Assembly: GCA_965224765.1 (NCBI GenBank)
Contig: CBDDAC010000030.1
Coordinates: 132,081 to 196,080 of the forward strand
Length of the DNA: 64,000 bases
Reading direction: 5' to 3'
Origin: CAZDBA01 sp965224765
GTDB taxonomy: Bacteria > Planctomycetota > Planctomycetia > Pirellulales > Pirellulaceae
A program made the position numbers and the translations under genes. Each line of letters opens with the position of its first letter. Within the stretch, counting starts at the first letter, position 1. Of the stretch, positions 14,584 through 24,292 are shown in pieces. The notes beneath the pieces are model-generated. The model was not told where the DNA came from. It saw only the letters and a list, made by a program, of their open reading frames with translations, and did no database searches.

Positions 14584-15623
14584 TCATACCCTATCTCAAA
14601 CTTCCGGAAGACTTATCTCTCGAGTCACTTCCTGCCTGGATCAAGCGAATCAACTCCTTTGGCCTGTTTGGGCGTGTCGCCTTCGGGGCAAATGAACGAA
14701 ACGATCAAGAGTTACTCGAAAAAATCGTTATCGAAACTGGCGGTGCGCTCGAAGTACAGGTTTTGCTCGAACCATTCCAAGAGGAATTGGGGATCACTCT
14801 ACTGAACGCGGGTGCGAACCAAATTCTCGTCCATGCGGCAGTTCAACCTTCCTTGATTCCAGACGACCGACTACATGTTGTTGAAAACTTCGCAGAATGG
14901 AGCGGTGATAGTCCAGCAACGATTGACAATGAGCTGATTGCTCAGCATTGGAAAAACGGCCAGGACCACCTTGTGGATACACGCCTTTTGAATTCTCCCA
15001 AGGCGCTTGCCGACGCATTGATCCCTTTGCTCGTAAGTGACCGTTCCGATGGTCTATGGCCCACCGTCGTTGTCGATCAACTTGGCATTGCACTTGGCCT
15101 TGCCTATTCCAGCGAAGCCAGCTTACGGCTTGCCATTGAGAAACAGAAGGGAGTTTACTTCTCCCGCTCTCGCAATGAAATCTGGGAAAAGGGAAAAACC
15201 AGTGGGGCGGAACAGAAACTTGTCAGAGTTCGCATTGATTGCGATTTTGACACACTCCGTTTCACGGTCGAACAGCAGCCTCCGGGTTTCTGCCACAACG
15301 GAACTCACACCTGTTTTGGCTATGAGCGCAACATCTCCGAGGTCATTCAACGTTTGGAAGATCGGATTCAAGGTGCCGATAAAGAATCATTCACAAAAAA
15401 GCTCTTTGACGACCCAGAAATGCTTCGCAAAAAACTTCTTGAAGAAGCCCAAGAATTGTCAGACGCCACAACGACATCTGACTCGACTTGGGAGGCCGCC
15501 GACGTATTGTATTTCACTCTGATTGCGATGATGCAAAACGGCGCAACGTTGCCTAAAGTCTATTCTGAACTCTCACGACGTGTGCAACGCATCGTTCGCC
15601 GCAAAAACAAGTTGGAGCCCTAA
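14580..15623 (+). CDS. hisIE: HisIE with an extra N-terminal, HisA-like domain
   Basis: 347 residues, about 145 longer than ordinary HisIE. Residues about 158-247 are phosphoribosyl-AMP cyclohydrolase: SRSRNEIWEKGKTSG, the metal motif DCDFD (220-224), and zinc-type Cys238, His239 and Cys245. Residues about 253-347 are phosphoribosyl-ATP pyrophosphohydrolase, with EEAQEL and WEAADVLY acidic helices. These two steps follow HisG. The first 150 residues start MIIPYLKL and contain LNAGANQILVHAAV, faintly like the first half of the HisA barrel, but the catalytic Asp7 position of HisA is Lys7, so it is unlikely to be an active isomerase. No hisA is in this operon. ATGA overlap with hisF. Confidence 0.88.
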   Translation: MIIPYLKLPEDLSLESLPAWIKRINSFGLFGRVAFGANERNDQELLEKIVIETGGALEVQVLLEPFQEELGITLLNAGANQILVHAAVQPSLIPDDRLHVVENFAEWSGDSPATIDNELIAQHWKNGQDHLVDTRLLNSPKALADALIPLLVSDRSDGLWPTVVVDQLGIALGLAYSSEASLRLAIEKQKGVYFSRSRNEIWEKGKTSGAEQKLVRVRIDCDFDTLRFTVEQQPPGFCHNGTHTCFGYERNISEVIQRLEDRIQGADKESFTKKLFDDPEMLRKKLLEEAQELSDATTTSDSTWEAADVLYFTLIAMMQNGATLPKVYSELSRRVQRIVRRKNKLEP

Positions 15624-16898
15624 ATGACCAAGCTTATCGAGATCGTTGCGGCTCAAGAATTTTCACAGCAATGGAACAGGGATGGTGAACGTGCGCCCGT
15701 CGATGCCCAGGCCCTGTCAACCGCGATGCACATCGTCCAGGATGTCCGGACCAACCAGGAATCTGCCATTCGCAAATATGCTGAGCAATTTAACGAAAGG
15801 AACGCAGGCGAGCCGATCCGGTACGGCATTGCGGAAATGCGGGCGGCGCATGATCGATTGGCGGAATCAGATCAGCAGCTGCTCGAACGAGTTGCTGAAC
15901 GAATCCGATCCTTCGCTCAATCGCAGTTGGAATGCCTGCAGCCACTTGACTGCGAAGTTCCGGGCGGACGTGCCGGACATTCGATTGAAGCAATAGAACG
16001 TGTGGGATGCTATGCCCCAGGCGGAAGGTATCCTCTTCCCTCCACCGTACTGATGACTACGGTAACGGCAAAGGTCGCGGGCTGCCGAGAAATTTTGCTG
16101 GCATCACCCAATCCGACGGACATGACGTTGGCCGCTGCTTACATTGGTGGCGCCAATGAGATGCTGCCGATCGGAGGTGCCCACGCGATTGCGGCCATGG
16201 CCTTTGGGTTTGAACGCTTCAAACGGTGTGACCTCATCTGCGGCCCGGGGAATCGTTGGGTGACTGCTGCGAAACAGGCGGTCGTCGGCTCAGTGGGAAT
16301 TGACATGCTGGCAGGACCAAGTGAATTGGCGATTGTTGCGGACGATCTGGCCAATGCGGAAACGGTTGCAGCTGATTTACTTGCCCAAGCAGAACATGAT
16401 GTCGATGCCCGTCCCTTCTTGATTTGCGAAAGCACAGATTTTGCGGAACAAGTCAGCCAGCAGCTTGAAAAGCAACTAGAGCACTTGCCGACCGCCATCG
16501 TCGCAAAAGCCGCATTGAAAAATGGCACTTTGATTGTGGCCTGCAATCAACAAGAAGCACAAAACATCTGCGAACAACTGGCTCCTGAACACTTGGAACT
16601 TCATCTCAAAGACGCAGAGACGTTTGCCTCCCAAGTCAAACATGCTGGCTGCATTTTTGTGGGCGGAAAATCGGCGGAAGTCATGGGTGACTATGGTGTC
16701 GGGCCAAATCACACCCTGCCTACCGGTGGCACTGCCAGATGGACAGCGGGACTGAATGTGTTTACGTTTATTCGCGTAAGAACGTGGCTAAATTTGGAGC
16801 AGCCTCCCCAGGAATTGATCCAAGACACCGTCGCATTAGCTCAACACGAAGGGCTTGAGGCACATGCTCGCTCGGCACAAAAACGTCTTTTACAATAA
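15624..16898 (+). CDS. hisD: Histidinol dehydrogenase HisD
   Basis: 424 residues, normal length. HisD oxidises histidinol to histidine in two NAD-dependent steps with zinc at the active site. Seen motifs: CYAPGGRYPLPSTVLM, the family signature region IDMLAGPSELAIVADD, the zinc-ligand stretch QAEHDVDA, the catalytic LAPEHLEL, and GDYGVGPNHTLPTGG near the C-terminus. It begins directly after the hisIE stop (TAAATG). Having hisD last among the his genes differs from enteric order, where it follows hisG. Confidence 0.95.
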   Translation: MTKLIEIVAAQEFSQQWNRDGERAPVDAQALSTAMHIVQDVRTNQESAIRKYAEQFNERNAGEPIRYGIAEMRAAHDRLAESDQQLLERVAERIRSFAQSQLECLQPLDCEVPGGRAGHSIEAIERVGCYAPGGRYPLPSTVLMTTVTAKVAGCREILLASPNPTDMTLAAAYIGGANEMLPIGGAHAIAAMAFGFERFKRCDLICGPGNRWVTAAKQAVVGSVGIDMLAGPSELAIVADDLANAETVAADLLAQAEHDVDARPFLICESTDFAEQVSQQLEKQLEHLPTAIVAKAALKNGTLIVACNQQEAQNICEQLAPEHLELHLKDAETFASQVKHAGCIFVGGKSAEVMGDYGVGPNHTLPTGGTARWTAGLNVFTFIRVRTWLNLEQPPQELIQDTVALAQHEGLEAHARSAQKRLLQ

Positions 16899-16925
16899 AC
16901 CCACACGCAACGATCTCAGGATAGT

Positions 16926-18122
16926 ATGTTGAACGATTCTTCCGACGAAGCACTTCAAAGTCAATTCGCTCATCAAATTGTCGACGGACTCAAAAACGCA
17001 GGAGACGAGCGCACCATCACCTATCAAGCAGAAGAATTCCAATTGCAGTTCCGTAATGGCGATTCAGACTGCGGAGTTCTCAATTTATCAAACCTTCATG
17101 CCGAGTTTTCCCAATTGGACCCTGAATTGCATCCACAAAGGATCTCGGAAATCGTACGTGCTGCACTTTCTCACCTGAAACCGATCCCAGATGACTTTCA
17201 GGACGCTAGTTACGACTTACGGCCCAGGCTATGGTCACGCTCCACGTTCGAAATAATGAAACTGAAAAGCCGGTTGGAGGGAAATGAAGTTGCATCATGG
17301 CCACTCGAACCGATTGGCAACCACCTGTTCCTCTCGCTGGTTTTTGACCTGCCAGAATCAGTTCGCTCTCTAAGCGACAGCGACCTGAAAAACTGGGACA
17401 TCAGTCTTTGGGAGGCACGAGAAGTCGCATTGAAGAACCTTGCAGAAGAGGATTTCGTAATCGCATCGCTGGGTGACGTACTTTACGCGTCTAACACGGG
17501 GGATTCCTACGATGCAACGCGATTGGTTTTGACAAACCTGCTTGAACAGTTGCAGATCGAAGGTGACCCAGTTGCCATGGTGCCCAATCGAGACACTTTA
17601 TTGATCACCGGCTCGGAGTCTGAAGTTGGCCTGACCATGATGATCGAAATGGCCGCCAAAGAGCTACAGGAAAACCCACGTCCAATGCTGGCCACGCTTC
17701 TAAGTTTTCGGGACGGACAGTGGGAGGATTGGGATCTGCCCATCGACCACCCCTCCCAAGAGCAGTATCGTCGATGCGTTCTTGGCTGGCGGCAATTCGA
17801 ATACGACAATCAGAAACAGATTCTCGACGCAATTTACGAACAAGAGTTGAACGACTGCTTCAACGCGTCTTTTACTGTAATTTCACAAGATGATCGGCAT
17901 TTAAGTTACAGCGTCTGGGCTCAAGGGATCGTCAACAGCTTGCCGAAAACCGATTTAGTCGCCTTCATGGGCCAGAGTGATAGTGAAGTGAAGGCCTTTG
18001 CCACCTGGGAAAGCGTAGTCATGCACTGCGGAGAGTTGATGGAAGAACAAGAGCTTTACCCGAGCCGCTTCCTGGTCCGCGAATTTCCGTCAGAATCCGT
18101 ATTGAACCAATTGGAACAGTGA
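16926..18122 (+). CDS. DUF1444 (YtpQ/UPF0354)-like protein
   Basis: 398 residues. The central segment LVFDLPESVRSLSDSDLKNWDISLWEAREVALKNLAEE, here about 137-175, has the pattern of the DUF1444 family, in which a short strand is followed by an acidic turn and a helix ending in ALxNL. Further matches are weak, so the family call is tentative. No signal peptide, membrane helix or catalytic motif is seen. The gene starts 27 bp after hisD with AGGATAG before its ATG, so it is probably the last gene of the his transcript, but nothing in its sequence ties it to histidine. A bidirectional terminator lies about 120 bp after its stop. Confidence 0.6.
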   Translation: MLNDSSDEALQSQFAHQIVDGLKNAGDERTITYQAEEFQLQFRNGDSDCGVLNLSNLHAEFSQLDPELHPQRISEIVRAALSHLKPIPDDFQDASYDLRPRLWSRSTFEIMKLKSRLEGNEVASWPLEPIGNHLFLSLVFDLPESVRSLSDSDLKNWDISLWEAREVALKNLAEEDFVIASLGDVLYASNTGDSYDATRLVLTNLLEQLQIEGDPVAMVPNRDTLLITGSESEVGLTMMIEMAAKELQENPRPMLATLLSFRDGQWEDWDLPIDHPSQEQYRRCVLGWRQFEYDNQKQILDAIYEQELNDCFNASFTVISQDDRHLSYSVWAQGIVNSLPKTDLVAFMGQSDSEVKAFATWESVVMHCGELMEEQELYPSRFLVREFPSESVLNQLEQ

Positions 18123-18242
18123 TAGAAAACCGAGCTTAGCTGGTCCCTTGAACGCAATCGAAGAACGAGCGAACAATTGGAGCCTACATCGATGTGGTGC
18201 GACGCTGCCAATTCTGAAGAACCAGACACCCAATAAAAAGGC

Positions 18243-18276
18243 AAAACGATGTGATCCAAAGTGACCACATCGTTTT
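18243..18276. terminator. Bidirectional terminator between convergent genes
   Basis: AAAACGATGTG (18243-18253) and CACATCGTTTT (18266-18276) form a perfect 11-bp stem with a 12-nt loop. T-rich sequence follows on both strands (TTTTA on plus, TTTTGCCTTTTTATT on minus). It separates the his operon end from the convergent ATPase gene. Confidence 0.85.
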
Positions 18277-18311
18277 ACCCGTTTCGAGGATTGTTGTCGC
18301 TTGAAACGTTA

Positions 18312-21300
18312 TCAAGCTGCTTGAAGGTTACGGTGATTTGACGCCCAGTCAATCCAGTCTTTAACCTCTTTGAGGTCCGGTTTCTTGCCAGACCTAATGA
18401 TTTTCAAGCCTTCTTTGGTTTCTGAAAAAGGTCCGACGATACCGTACACTTTCTCGGGGTTCATGGTGGCAAGGTCCTCGGGTTCGGTAATCCCACAGGC
18501 AACCAACAGCTGAGCATCGTGCCCACGGAGGTTAGGAATTCGACACACCAATCGAGTTTGATTTTGCCACTGCCGGATGACTTCGGCACTAATCCGCTTG
18601 TAATTGATTTTCGTTGCCATCGAATCCGCTGTCTGGCGAAGAAAATCAACGATCGTCACAACTCCAACTTTCTCAAATCGCTCAGCAGTTCGTGGGCCAA
18701 TGGATGGAGCAGCCTCGATATGGTCGGTCAAATCGAGATAAAATTTCAGGGATGGGTTTCCGGCAGCAGATTTCGCTTTCTTGTTTCCCGAGGATCTTTT
18801 GTCGTTGCGAACTTTGGGATTCTTGGTTGGGCGATTGTCTGCCCCATCGAAGCTTGATCGCAAACTCACATCTGATGGACTGCCATTGCCCTGAACATTG
18901 GCGGGTTGGTTCGCACGCCCAACATCTCTTCGATGCCTTCGGCTATATCCAGCATCTTTGCGCCAACTACCTCGAGTTGAGCGAAGCGAGTCGTACCAAC
19001 GATCGACGCGAGCGCCGTCAAAAACGTAATCCTGATTCGCTTGACGTCCGTCACTTGATTCCAGATATCGCGAGACACGCAACACCAACTGATCATAAGG
19101 AGTCGTGTCGAGCTGTTCCGGCTCTTGAATACCACTGGCAACCAAAACCCTTGCTTCGATTGGACTCATCCCGGGAACGCAAACCATCATCCAACATTCA
19201 GCTTGGATTCGGTCAATCTGATCGGCCGTCATCATTCTTTGCACAAACTCGTCCGGCAAATGATCAGGGTCGATTTCTAACAACTGCCCCACATTTACTA
19301 CGCCAAGCGTGAGGAGGCTGTGAATCAACTGACTGTCGAAATGCCGGAGGTCACCCAGCGCCGTCTGCTCTGTCGCAACGGCAAAAGATGGCGATATCTG
19401 CGGTGCTGCGACGAATGGCAAACTAGGTGGCAACTCGATCGCCGCAGGAGATTGGTAGTCGTCACGAGCGACTCGATTGTCATGTCTGGAAAACTCTGTC
19501 ATATCCAATGCACTCTTGCCAGCGATGGGATACTTGACGTAGGGATAGGTGCTTAGCGCGGGTGGTTGAGTGAACCCTGGTGGATACGAAGTCTCAAACC
19601 CGGAACTTGATGGTGGTGCGGGAGGAACATAGGGAACTCGATCTGGATAGATCACAGGCGCGGGAGAAACAGTCGTTTGCGGCAACTCAAACGTCGTGTA
19701 CAAACCGTTGCGTGATTGAAGTACCTGATCCAATACTGCACGATGGCAAGTAAACGCCAAAATTTGCTGACCTTGATTGCCAAGATCGTTCAGCAATAAA
19801 GCAGTTGCAACAGCTCGCGAAGTATCGATGTTTGAAAAGACATCATCAAGCATCAACGGCACTTCTGCGCGTGTTCCAGTTAAACCGGCCAAGCACAAAC
19901 TCAGGGTAACCAGCTGTTGATCACCAGGCCCCAATACGGAAACAGGAATGGTCGCCCCACGGCGATCCGAGACCTGGATCTGCGAGTCATCCGAAGTCAA
20001 CCAAACCTGACTCAAATCTCCTTCACTCATCTGCTGGAGGTATCGACTGGCAAGTTCGATAAGTGGATTTGGCCCGGTACCCGCAAGGCGGCGATCCTGC
20101 TCTACGGCAATTTGTAGTTCTTGTATTTCTCCACTGAGACGATGAATCGCTTGCTCCAGATGAGAAACTCTCGACATGGTCTCTGCTTCGCTTCCCATTC
20201 GAAGCCGCTCACGTTCAGCAATCAAATTCGCCTTGGCGGATTCTCGATGTGTCAACTCACTTTCCATGTCAGGCAATTGGCCGGTCATCTCTTCACGTTG
20301 TCGCAACAACTCCTTAAGTTGTTCGCGCTCAATCGTCAAATCAGGATGTACGACAGTGTAATTGACTTGGGGGGCAACAGGAGTTTGCTCTGGACCAATA
20401 AAGCGACGACGCGCTTCGAGAAACCCTTCGTGACGTGCACACTCGCAAAATTGGTTTTCCGCACGCATGATGGCTTCTGCGCCGGCAGGATCAAGATGAC
20501 GAATCTCGGCAATCGTGTTTTCGCGCCGATTGATCAATCGCTTGATATTTTCTCCCATTTCGTTGTAACAACGGCGAAGTTGTTTCAACTCGGCAACCGC
20601 TGCTTTATGGCGAATATGCTTGTACTGACTTCCAAGTTCCTGGCAGAGTCCGTACAACTCGCCCCTCATCTGCCCACAACTGGAAACGATATTCCTTGCC
20701 TGCTGCGATGGATCAATCTGGCCAGCTTTGGCGTTTTCCCAATGGCGGGCCTGATTTTCAACGTCATCCAATCGAGATTCAAGACTGACCATAATTTCGC
20801 GAGCGCGAAAATATGGATGCTCTTCTGATTCAAGCGACAAATCGTTCCAGACAACCATTTCATCTCGCAAGCGAACTCGCTGGTTTTGAATGTCTGTCTG
20901 AACACGTCGCCAACGACCGATCTGATTGTCGATCTCATCGAGTCGTTCATAGAGAGGAGCGAGTCGATTCGCCTGTGCCGGCTCGGTTGAAACGTACTTA
21001 ACGCTTGCCGTTGACTCGTCAATTTGAGCCTGGATTTGAGCAATTTGTTGAGTCACCGCGGCCAGATTTTCGCGAAGCCCTCGGATCGTCGCAATTCGAA
21101 TGGTTATCGCTCGAACCGCCTTGTCGATTTCTACGTCCAAAGCATGAGCGCGGGTATTGAAACTTGCCCGCAACTCTTCAAGTTCGCGAGTCAAACGCGC
21201 TCGCTCAACATTGGCGTTGGAAAGTTCGCGTTGCAAATTTTCCAATTGACTCAATCTAGCATCCGCCTGAACTTTCCAGGCATGGTACTCCGCGTCCGTT

Positions 21301-21767
21301 GCCCAGCGGCTGAGCCCGGTCGGTACACCATGCTGCGTGCGTAGCAAAGAAGCTGCGCGAAAAGCCTGATCTGTACGATTCTGTAAATCGACGTTGTAAA
21401 AAGCGTCAAACGTCTCTGACGAAACCCCGCCAATCAGAGGGTTGGAAACTGCAAGTTGAGAATCCTGACCACGCACTTCCAAAGCGCCAGTTGTTTGAAG
21501 CGGTCGGCTAAGCAAAAAATTACCAGATGATGTCGCGGCACCAAGTTGCCCACCGCTACCGGCAAATTGACCACTAACATGTTGATTGAGAAAGTTGGTC
21601 CAAAAAGGGTCCTGGTACCCAAACAAAACGCCTCGAATAAAACGCCGAATCGTTGACTTGCCTGATCCATTTTCACCATAGATCAAATTCAGTCCGCTAC
21701 CTAAACGTGAGAAGTTGACGTTATTGCAAACGCCGATGCCATCAATGGCGAGGTCAGTCAGCTTCAT
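18312..21767 (-). CDS. SMC-like AAA ATPase with tandem DUF4332 modules
   Basis: 1151 residues from an ATG preceded by GGAG; a GTG 23 codons upstream is also in frame. The N-terminal half is an ABC-type ATPase of the YhaN/RecF/Rad50 kind: Walker A GENGSGKST at 31-39, a long charged helical stretch (about 165-560) predicted as coiled coil by its heptads and Glu/Arg richness, then the signature-like GPGDQQLVTLSLCLAG and Walker B PLMLDDVFSNID. After a Pro-rich linker come two helix-hairpin-helix-like DUF4332 modules (about 825-930 and 1025-1135). Such ATPases usually partner with a nuclease; none is adjacent here. A role in DNA repair or chromosome handling is inference from architecture. Confidence 0.82.
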   Translation of the reverse strand: MKLTDLAIDGIGVCNNVNFSRLGSGLNLIYGENGSGKSTIRRFIRGVLFGYQDPFWTNFLNQHVSGQFAGSGGQLGAATSSGNFLLSRPLQTTGALEVRGQDSQLAVSNPLIGGVSSETFDAFYNVDLQNRTDQAFRAASLLRTQHGVPTGLSRWATDAEYHAWKVQADARLSQLENLQRELSNANVERARLTRELEELRASFNTRAHALDVEIDKAVRAITIRIATIRGLRENLAAVTQQIAQIQAQIDESTASVKYVSTEPAQANRLAPLYERLDEIDNQIGRWRRVQTDIQNQRVRLRDEMVVWNDLSLESEEHPYFRAREIMVSLESRLDDVENQARHWENAKAGQIDPSQQARNIVSSCGQMRGELYGLCQELGSQYKHIRHKAAVAELKQLRRCYNEMGENIKRLINRRENTIAEIRHLDPAGAEAIMRAENQFCECARHEGFLEARRRFIGPEQTPVAPQVNYTVVHPDLTIEREQLKELLRQREEMTGQLPDMESELTHRESAKANLIAERERLRMGSEAETMSRVSHLEQAIHRLSGEIQELQIAVEQDRRLAGTGPNPLIELASRYLQQMSEGDLSQVWLTSDDSQIQVSDRRGATIPVSVLGPGDQQLVTLSLCLAGLTGTRAEVPLMLDDVFSNIDTSRAVATALLLNDLGNQGQQILAFTCHRAVLDQVLQSRNGLYTTFELPQTTVSPAPVIYPDRVPYVPPAPPSSSGFETSYPPGFTQPPALSTYPYVKYPIAGKSALDMTEFSRHDNRVARDDYQSPAAIELPPSLPFVAAPQISPSFAVATEQTALGDLRHFDSQLIHSLLTLGVVNVGQLLEIDPDHLPDEFVQRMMTADQIDRIQAECWMMVCVPGMSPIEARVLVASGIQEPEQLDTTPYDQLVLRVSRYLESSDGRQANQDYVFDGARVDRWYDSLRSTRGSWRKDAGYSRRHRRDVGRANQPANVQGNGSPSDVSLRSSFDGADNRPTKNPKVRNDKRSSGNKKAKSAAGNPSLKFYLDLTDHIEAAPSIGPRTAERFEKVGVVTIVDFLRQTADSMATKINYKRISAEVIRQWQNQTRLVCRIPNLRGHDAQLLVACGITEPEDLATMNPEKVYGIVGPFSETKEGLKIIRSGKKPDLKEVKDWIDWASNHRNLQAA

Positions 21768-22078
21768 TGCTTTCTCCACTTTTCCATAAACTGGGTCTGA
21801 GTCGTTCCTTGACTCCTGAGTCGCGACGGGAATCACGATGTGTTTTATATTAGGTCATGTCGCTGGTGGGTTGTTCGCTGGCGACTTGAGCAATAAAAAA
21901 TTTAATCCATCGACAATAGGTCACCTAGATCAGTCCGACATCAGGCCGAGATGCTAGCACGCTTAGATTTGAGTGATAATGCCGAATCTCTGTTGCCTTG
22001 CAAACTTCCGACGGGTTCAAATTGGCGGCCTTGGTCCGAGCAGCCGCGAGTCTTATGTTGAAAAACGAGTTCTTTGAA

Positions 22079-22936
22079 ATGACAAATGAAAAATTTGTGA
22101 AAAAACGTCCTCAGAAAAAAACCAAAGTTTTTTTTCGGATCCTCCGGTCGGCGGCAATCATCTATGTGGTGGTTACTGTTTTCGTGGTCATTGGCGAACC
22201 ATGGCTAATGTTCCCAGGGATGGTTCGTCCATCAGAAAACATCGATACTTCCAATCCACAGCTGAAAACCGTTTCTATCCAGACGGGCAATGACCAACAA
22301 CTCCAAGGTTTGTTGTACGAACCTGATCACTCCAGAGGTTTGCTTATCATTTGCCACGGAAACGGCGATTTGTTGTGCTACATGGAGGAGGAAGTCCGAA
22401 TACGAAGTCAACAATTCGATGTTGCAGTCCTCGCTTTCGACTATCGCGGATTTGGCAACAGCGAAGGTTTCCCGACGGCCAGCCGACTTTACGAGGACGG
22501 ACAGGCGGTTTACGACTTTGCGATCCAACAGGGTTATTCACCAAGTAAGATTGTCATTTACGGCCGTTCGCTGGGCGGTGCGGTCGCCATTTCGATTGCT
22601 GCAGACAATCAAGTGGCCGGGCTTGGGTTGCGAAGTACGTTCTCGTCAATCACGGACGTAGCAGCAGGCAAATTTCCGTGGTTGCCCGTGAGATGGCTTC
22701 TAAGAAACCGATTTCCTTCAGCGGAGAAAATTGCTGGCTACCGGGGGCCGCTTGTTCAGAGACATGGTACTGCAGACCGGATTGTTCCGATTCAGTTCGG
22801 TCGAGAGCTTCACGAGGCGGCCATTAACGCGTCTCCCAAGGTGTTTGTGGAAGAAAAGGGACTGGGTCACAACGTTCCACCCACAGAAAAATTCTGGAAT
22901 GCTTTTGGGAAGATGCTGGATCAGTGCCTCGGATAG
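22079..22936 (+). CDS. Membrane-anchored alpha/beta hydrolase
   Basis: 285 residues from the ATG at 22079; an earlier ATG at 21998 is in frame but lengthens the protein by non-protein-like residues. A Lys/Arg-rich start and one hydrophobic helix (about 20-38) give an N-in anchor. The hydrolase domain follows with an oxyanion HGNGD motif, nucleophile Ser in GRSLGG (about 164-169), Asp in HGTADRIVP and His in GLGHNVPP. This set is typical of the ABHD13/BEM46-like serine hydrolases, whose substrates are mostly unknown. The gene is alone between two minus-strand genes. Confidence 0.85.
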   Translation: MTNEKFVKKRPQKKTKVFFRILRSAAIIYVVVTVFVVIGEPWLMFPGMVRPSENIDTSNPQLKTVSIQTGNDQQLQGLLYEPDHSRGLLIICHGNGDLLCYMEEEVRIRSQQFDVAVLAFDYRGFGNSEGFPTASRLYEDGQAVYDFAIQQGYSPSKIVIYGRSLGGAVAISIAADNQVAGLGLRSTFSSITDVAAGKFPWLPVRWLLRNRFPSAEKIAGYRGPLVQRHGTADRIVPIQFGRELHEAAINASPKVFVEEKGLGHNVPPTEKFWNAFGKMLDQCLG

Positions 22937-23043
22937 TGAAAATCGCGAGCTCTACTACAGTTTTCTTCCAGGTCAGAGACAGCACGAAGACTGACATTCG
23001 CCCGAAGGGTTGCCATGCGGCAAAAGCCTACAAAATTCGCGAT

Positions 23044-24099
23044 TTACTCGTCGCTCGATTTTCGCTGAAGTGCGGAATGATTGGGCCGTACAAGGTCCTT
23101 TACGATGCCTATTTTTTCGAAGAACACTAATGACATAAAGGTGACATCAATCTCCCACCATCTGTGTCCATGGCGAGCAGATCGCGGATCGGCATGATGG
23201 TTATTGTGCCATCCCTCTCCATTGGTAAGCAAAGCAAACAACCAGTTATTGCGGCTGTCTTCGCGAGTTTCGTAGTTTCGATAGCCCCACATATGAGCTG
23301 CGCTATTGATGGCCCATGTCACGTGCCAGGTATAAATCGTTCGCATCACAACTCCCCAATAAAGCCACAACGTGGCGACCTTCTGGCCACCTCCCCAAGA
23401 TTCTGGGCCAAGCAAACCGACCAGGTAGCCGATTCCCACAATTACAATCGCATGAGCCAGATAGAACCAAGCCCAATTAATACCGCGTTGCAGCCATAAA
23501 TAGACCGGATCTCGCATAAGATCACGTGCATAACGATCGTAGGCTGCGGCCGTGCTCAACTCGCGATTGTCGATAAACAGCCACCCGATATGCGCCCACC
23601 AACCACTGACTTTGGGAGTATGCGGATCAGGCTGGTGATCGGAATGCTGATGGTGAACACGATGCACCATCACCCAACGCGCGGGTGAATCCTGAAAGCT
23701 ACACACACCCATTAACGTCAGCCAATACTCAAACCACTTGGGACATTTGAACCCGCGATGTGTCAGTAGTCTGTGGTATCCAGCCCCAACGCCCAGCGAC
23801 GTAAAGAAGTAATTTCCGATAAACAGAAAAGCGACGCCCCACCAGGAAAACAAATAGCTTGGAAATATGAAAACCAGCGGAATGGCCAAATGAAACAGGC
23901 AAACAGGAATCACATATTCCCAAAGTATTCGGCTGTGCTGATCAACCATATGGGGCTTGGGGATCCTGCCACGTTTGACATTGGTCGTCGAATCGACCTC
24001 CACCAATTGATCTTTCGCAATCTCCGCGACCGAATCAACCGATGATACCTCCGCGGATTCAGCAGTTTCGTTGCTATTTGAGTTTGGCTTGATCGACAT
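23044..24099 (-). CDS. Fatty acid desaturase (delta-9 acyl-CoA/acyl-lipid type)
   Basis: 351 residues. The three histidine boxes of membrane di-iron desaturases are present: HRLLTHR, HRVHHQHSD and HNNHHA, the last followed by the RHGHRWWEIDVTF segment common in the stearoyl-CoA desaturase group. Four or more hydrophobic segments surround them. It inserts a double bond into a saturated fatty acyl chain in the membrane. The first about 50 residues are Ser/Glu/Asp-rich and probably disordered. The divergent neighbour is the macroglobulin gene, with a 193-bp shared upstream region. Confidence 0.9.
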   Translation of the reverse strand: MSIKPNSNSNETAESAEVSSVDSVAEIAKDQLVEVDSTTNVKRGRIPKPHMVDQHSRILWEYVIPVCLFHLAIPLVFIFPSYLFSWWGVAFLFIGNYFFTSLGVGAGYHRLLTHRGFKCPKWFEYWLTLMGVCSFQDSPARWVMVHRVHHQHSDHQPDPHTPKVSGWWAHIGWLFIDNRELSTAAAYDRYARDLMRDPVYLWLQRGINWAWFYLAHAIVIVGIGYLVGLLGPESWGGGQKVATLWLYWGVVMRTIYTWHVTWAINSAAHMWGYRNYETREDSRNNWLFALLTNGEGWHNNHHADPRSARHGHRWWEIDVTFMSLVFFEKIGIVKDLVRPNHSALQRKSSDE

Positions 24100-24292
24100 G
24101 GTTTCAAATCAATAGATGAAAAACGTAGAGCCTACATTCTCACTCGCTCCCGAGATACGTCAATGCAAACTGAGTAAGAGAACGAGGAAACCCCAATAGG
24201 ACTTTACAATTGTTTTACATAATCCTGGCAGTTTTTCGGGAAGCGTTACTTTTGGGCAGGCAACGTTCCAATTCGCGAAAGAAGGTTTTCCG

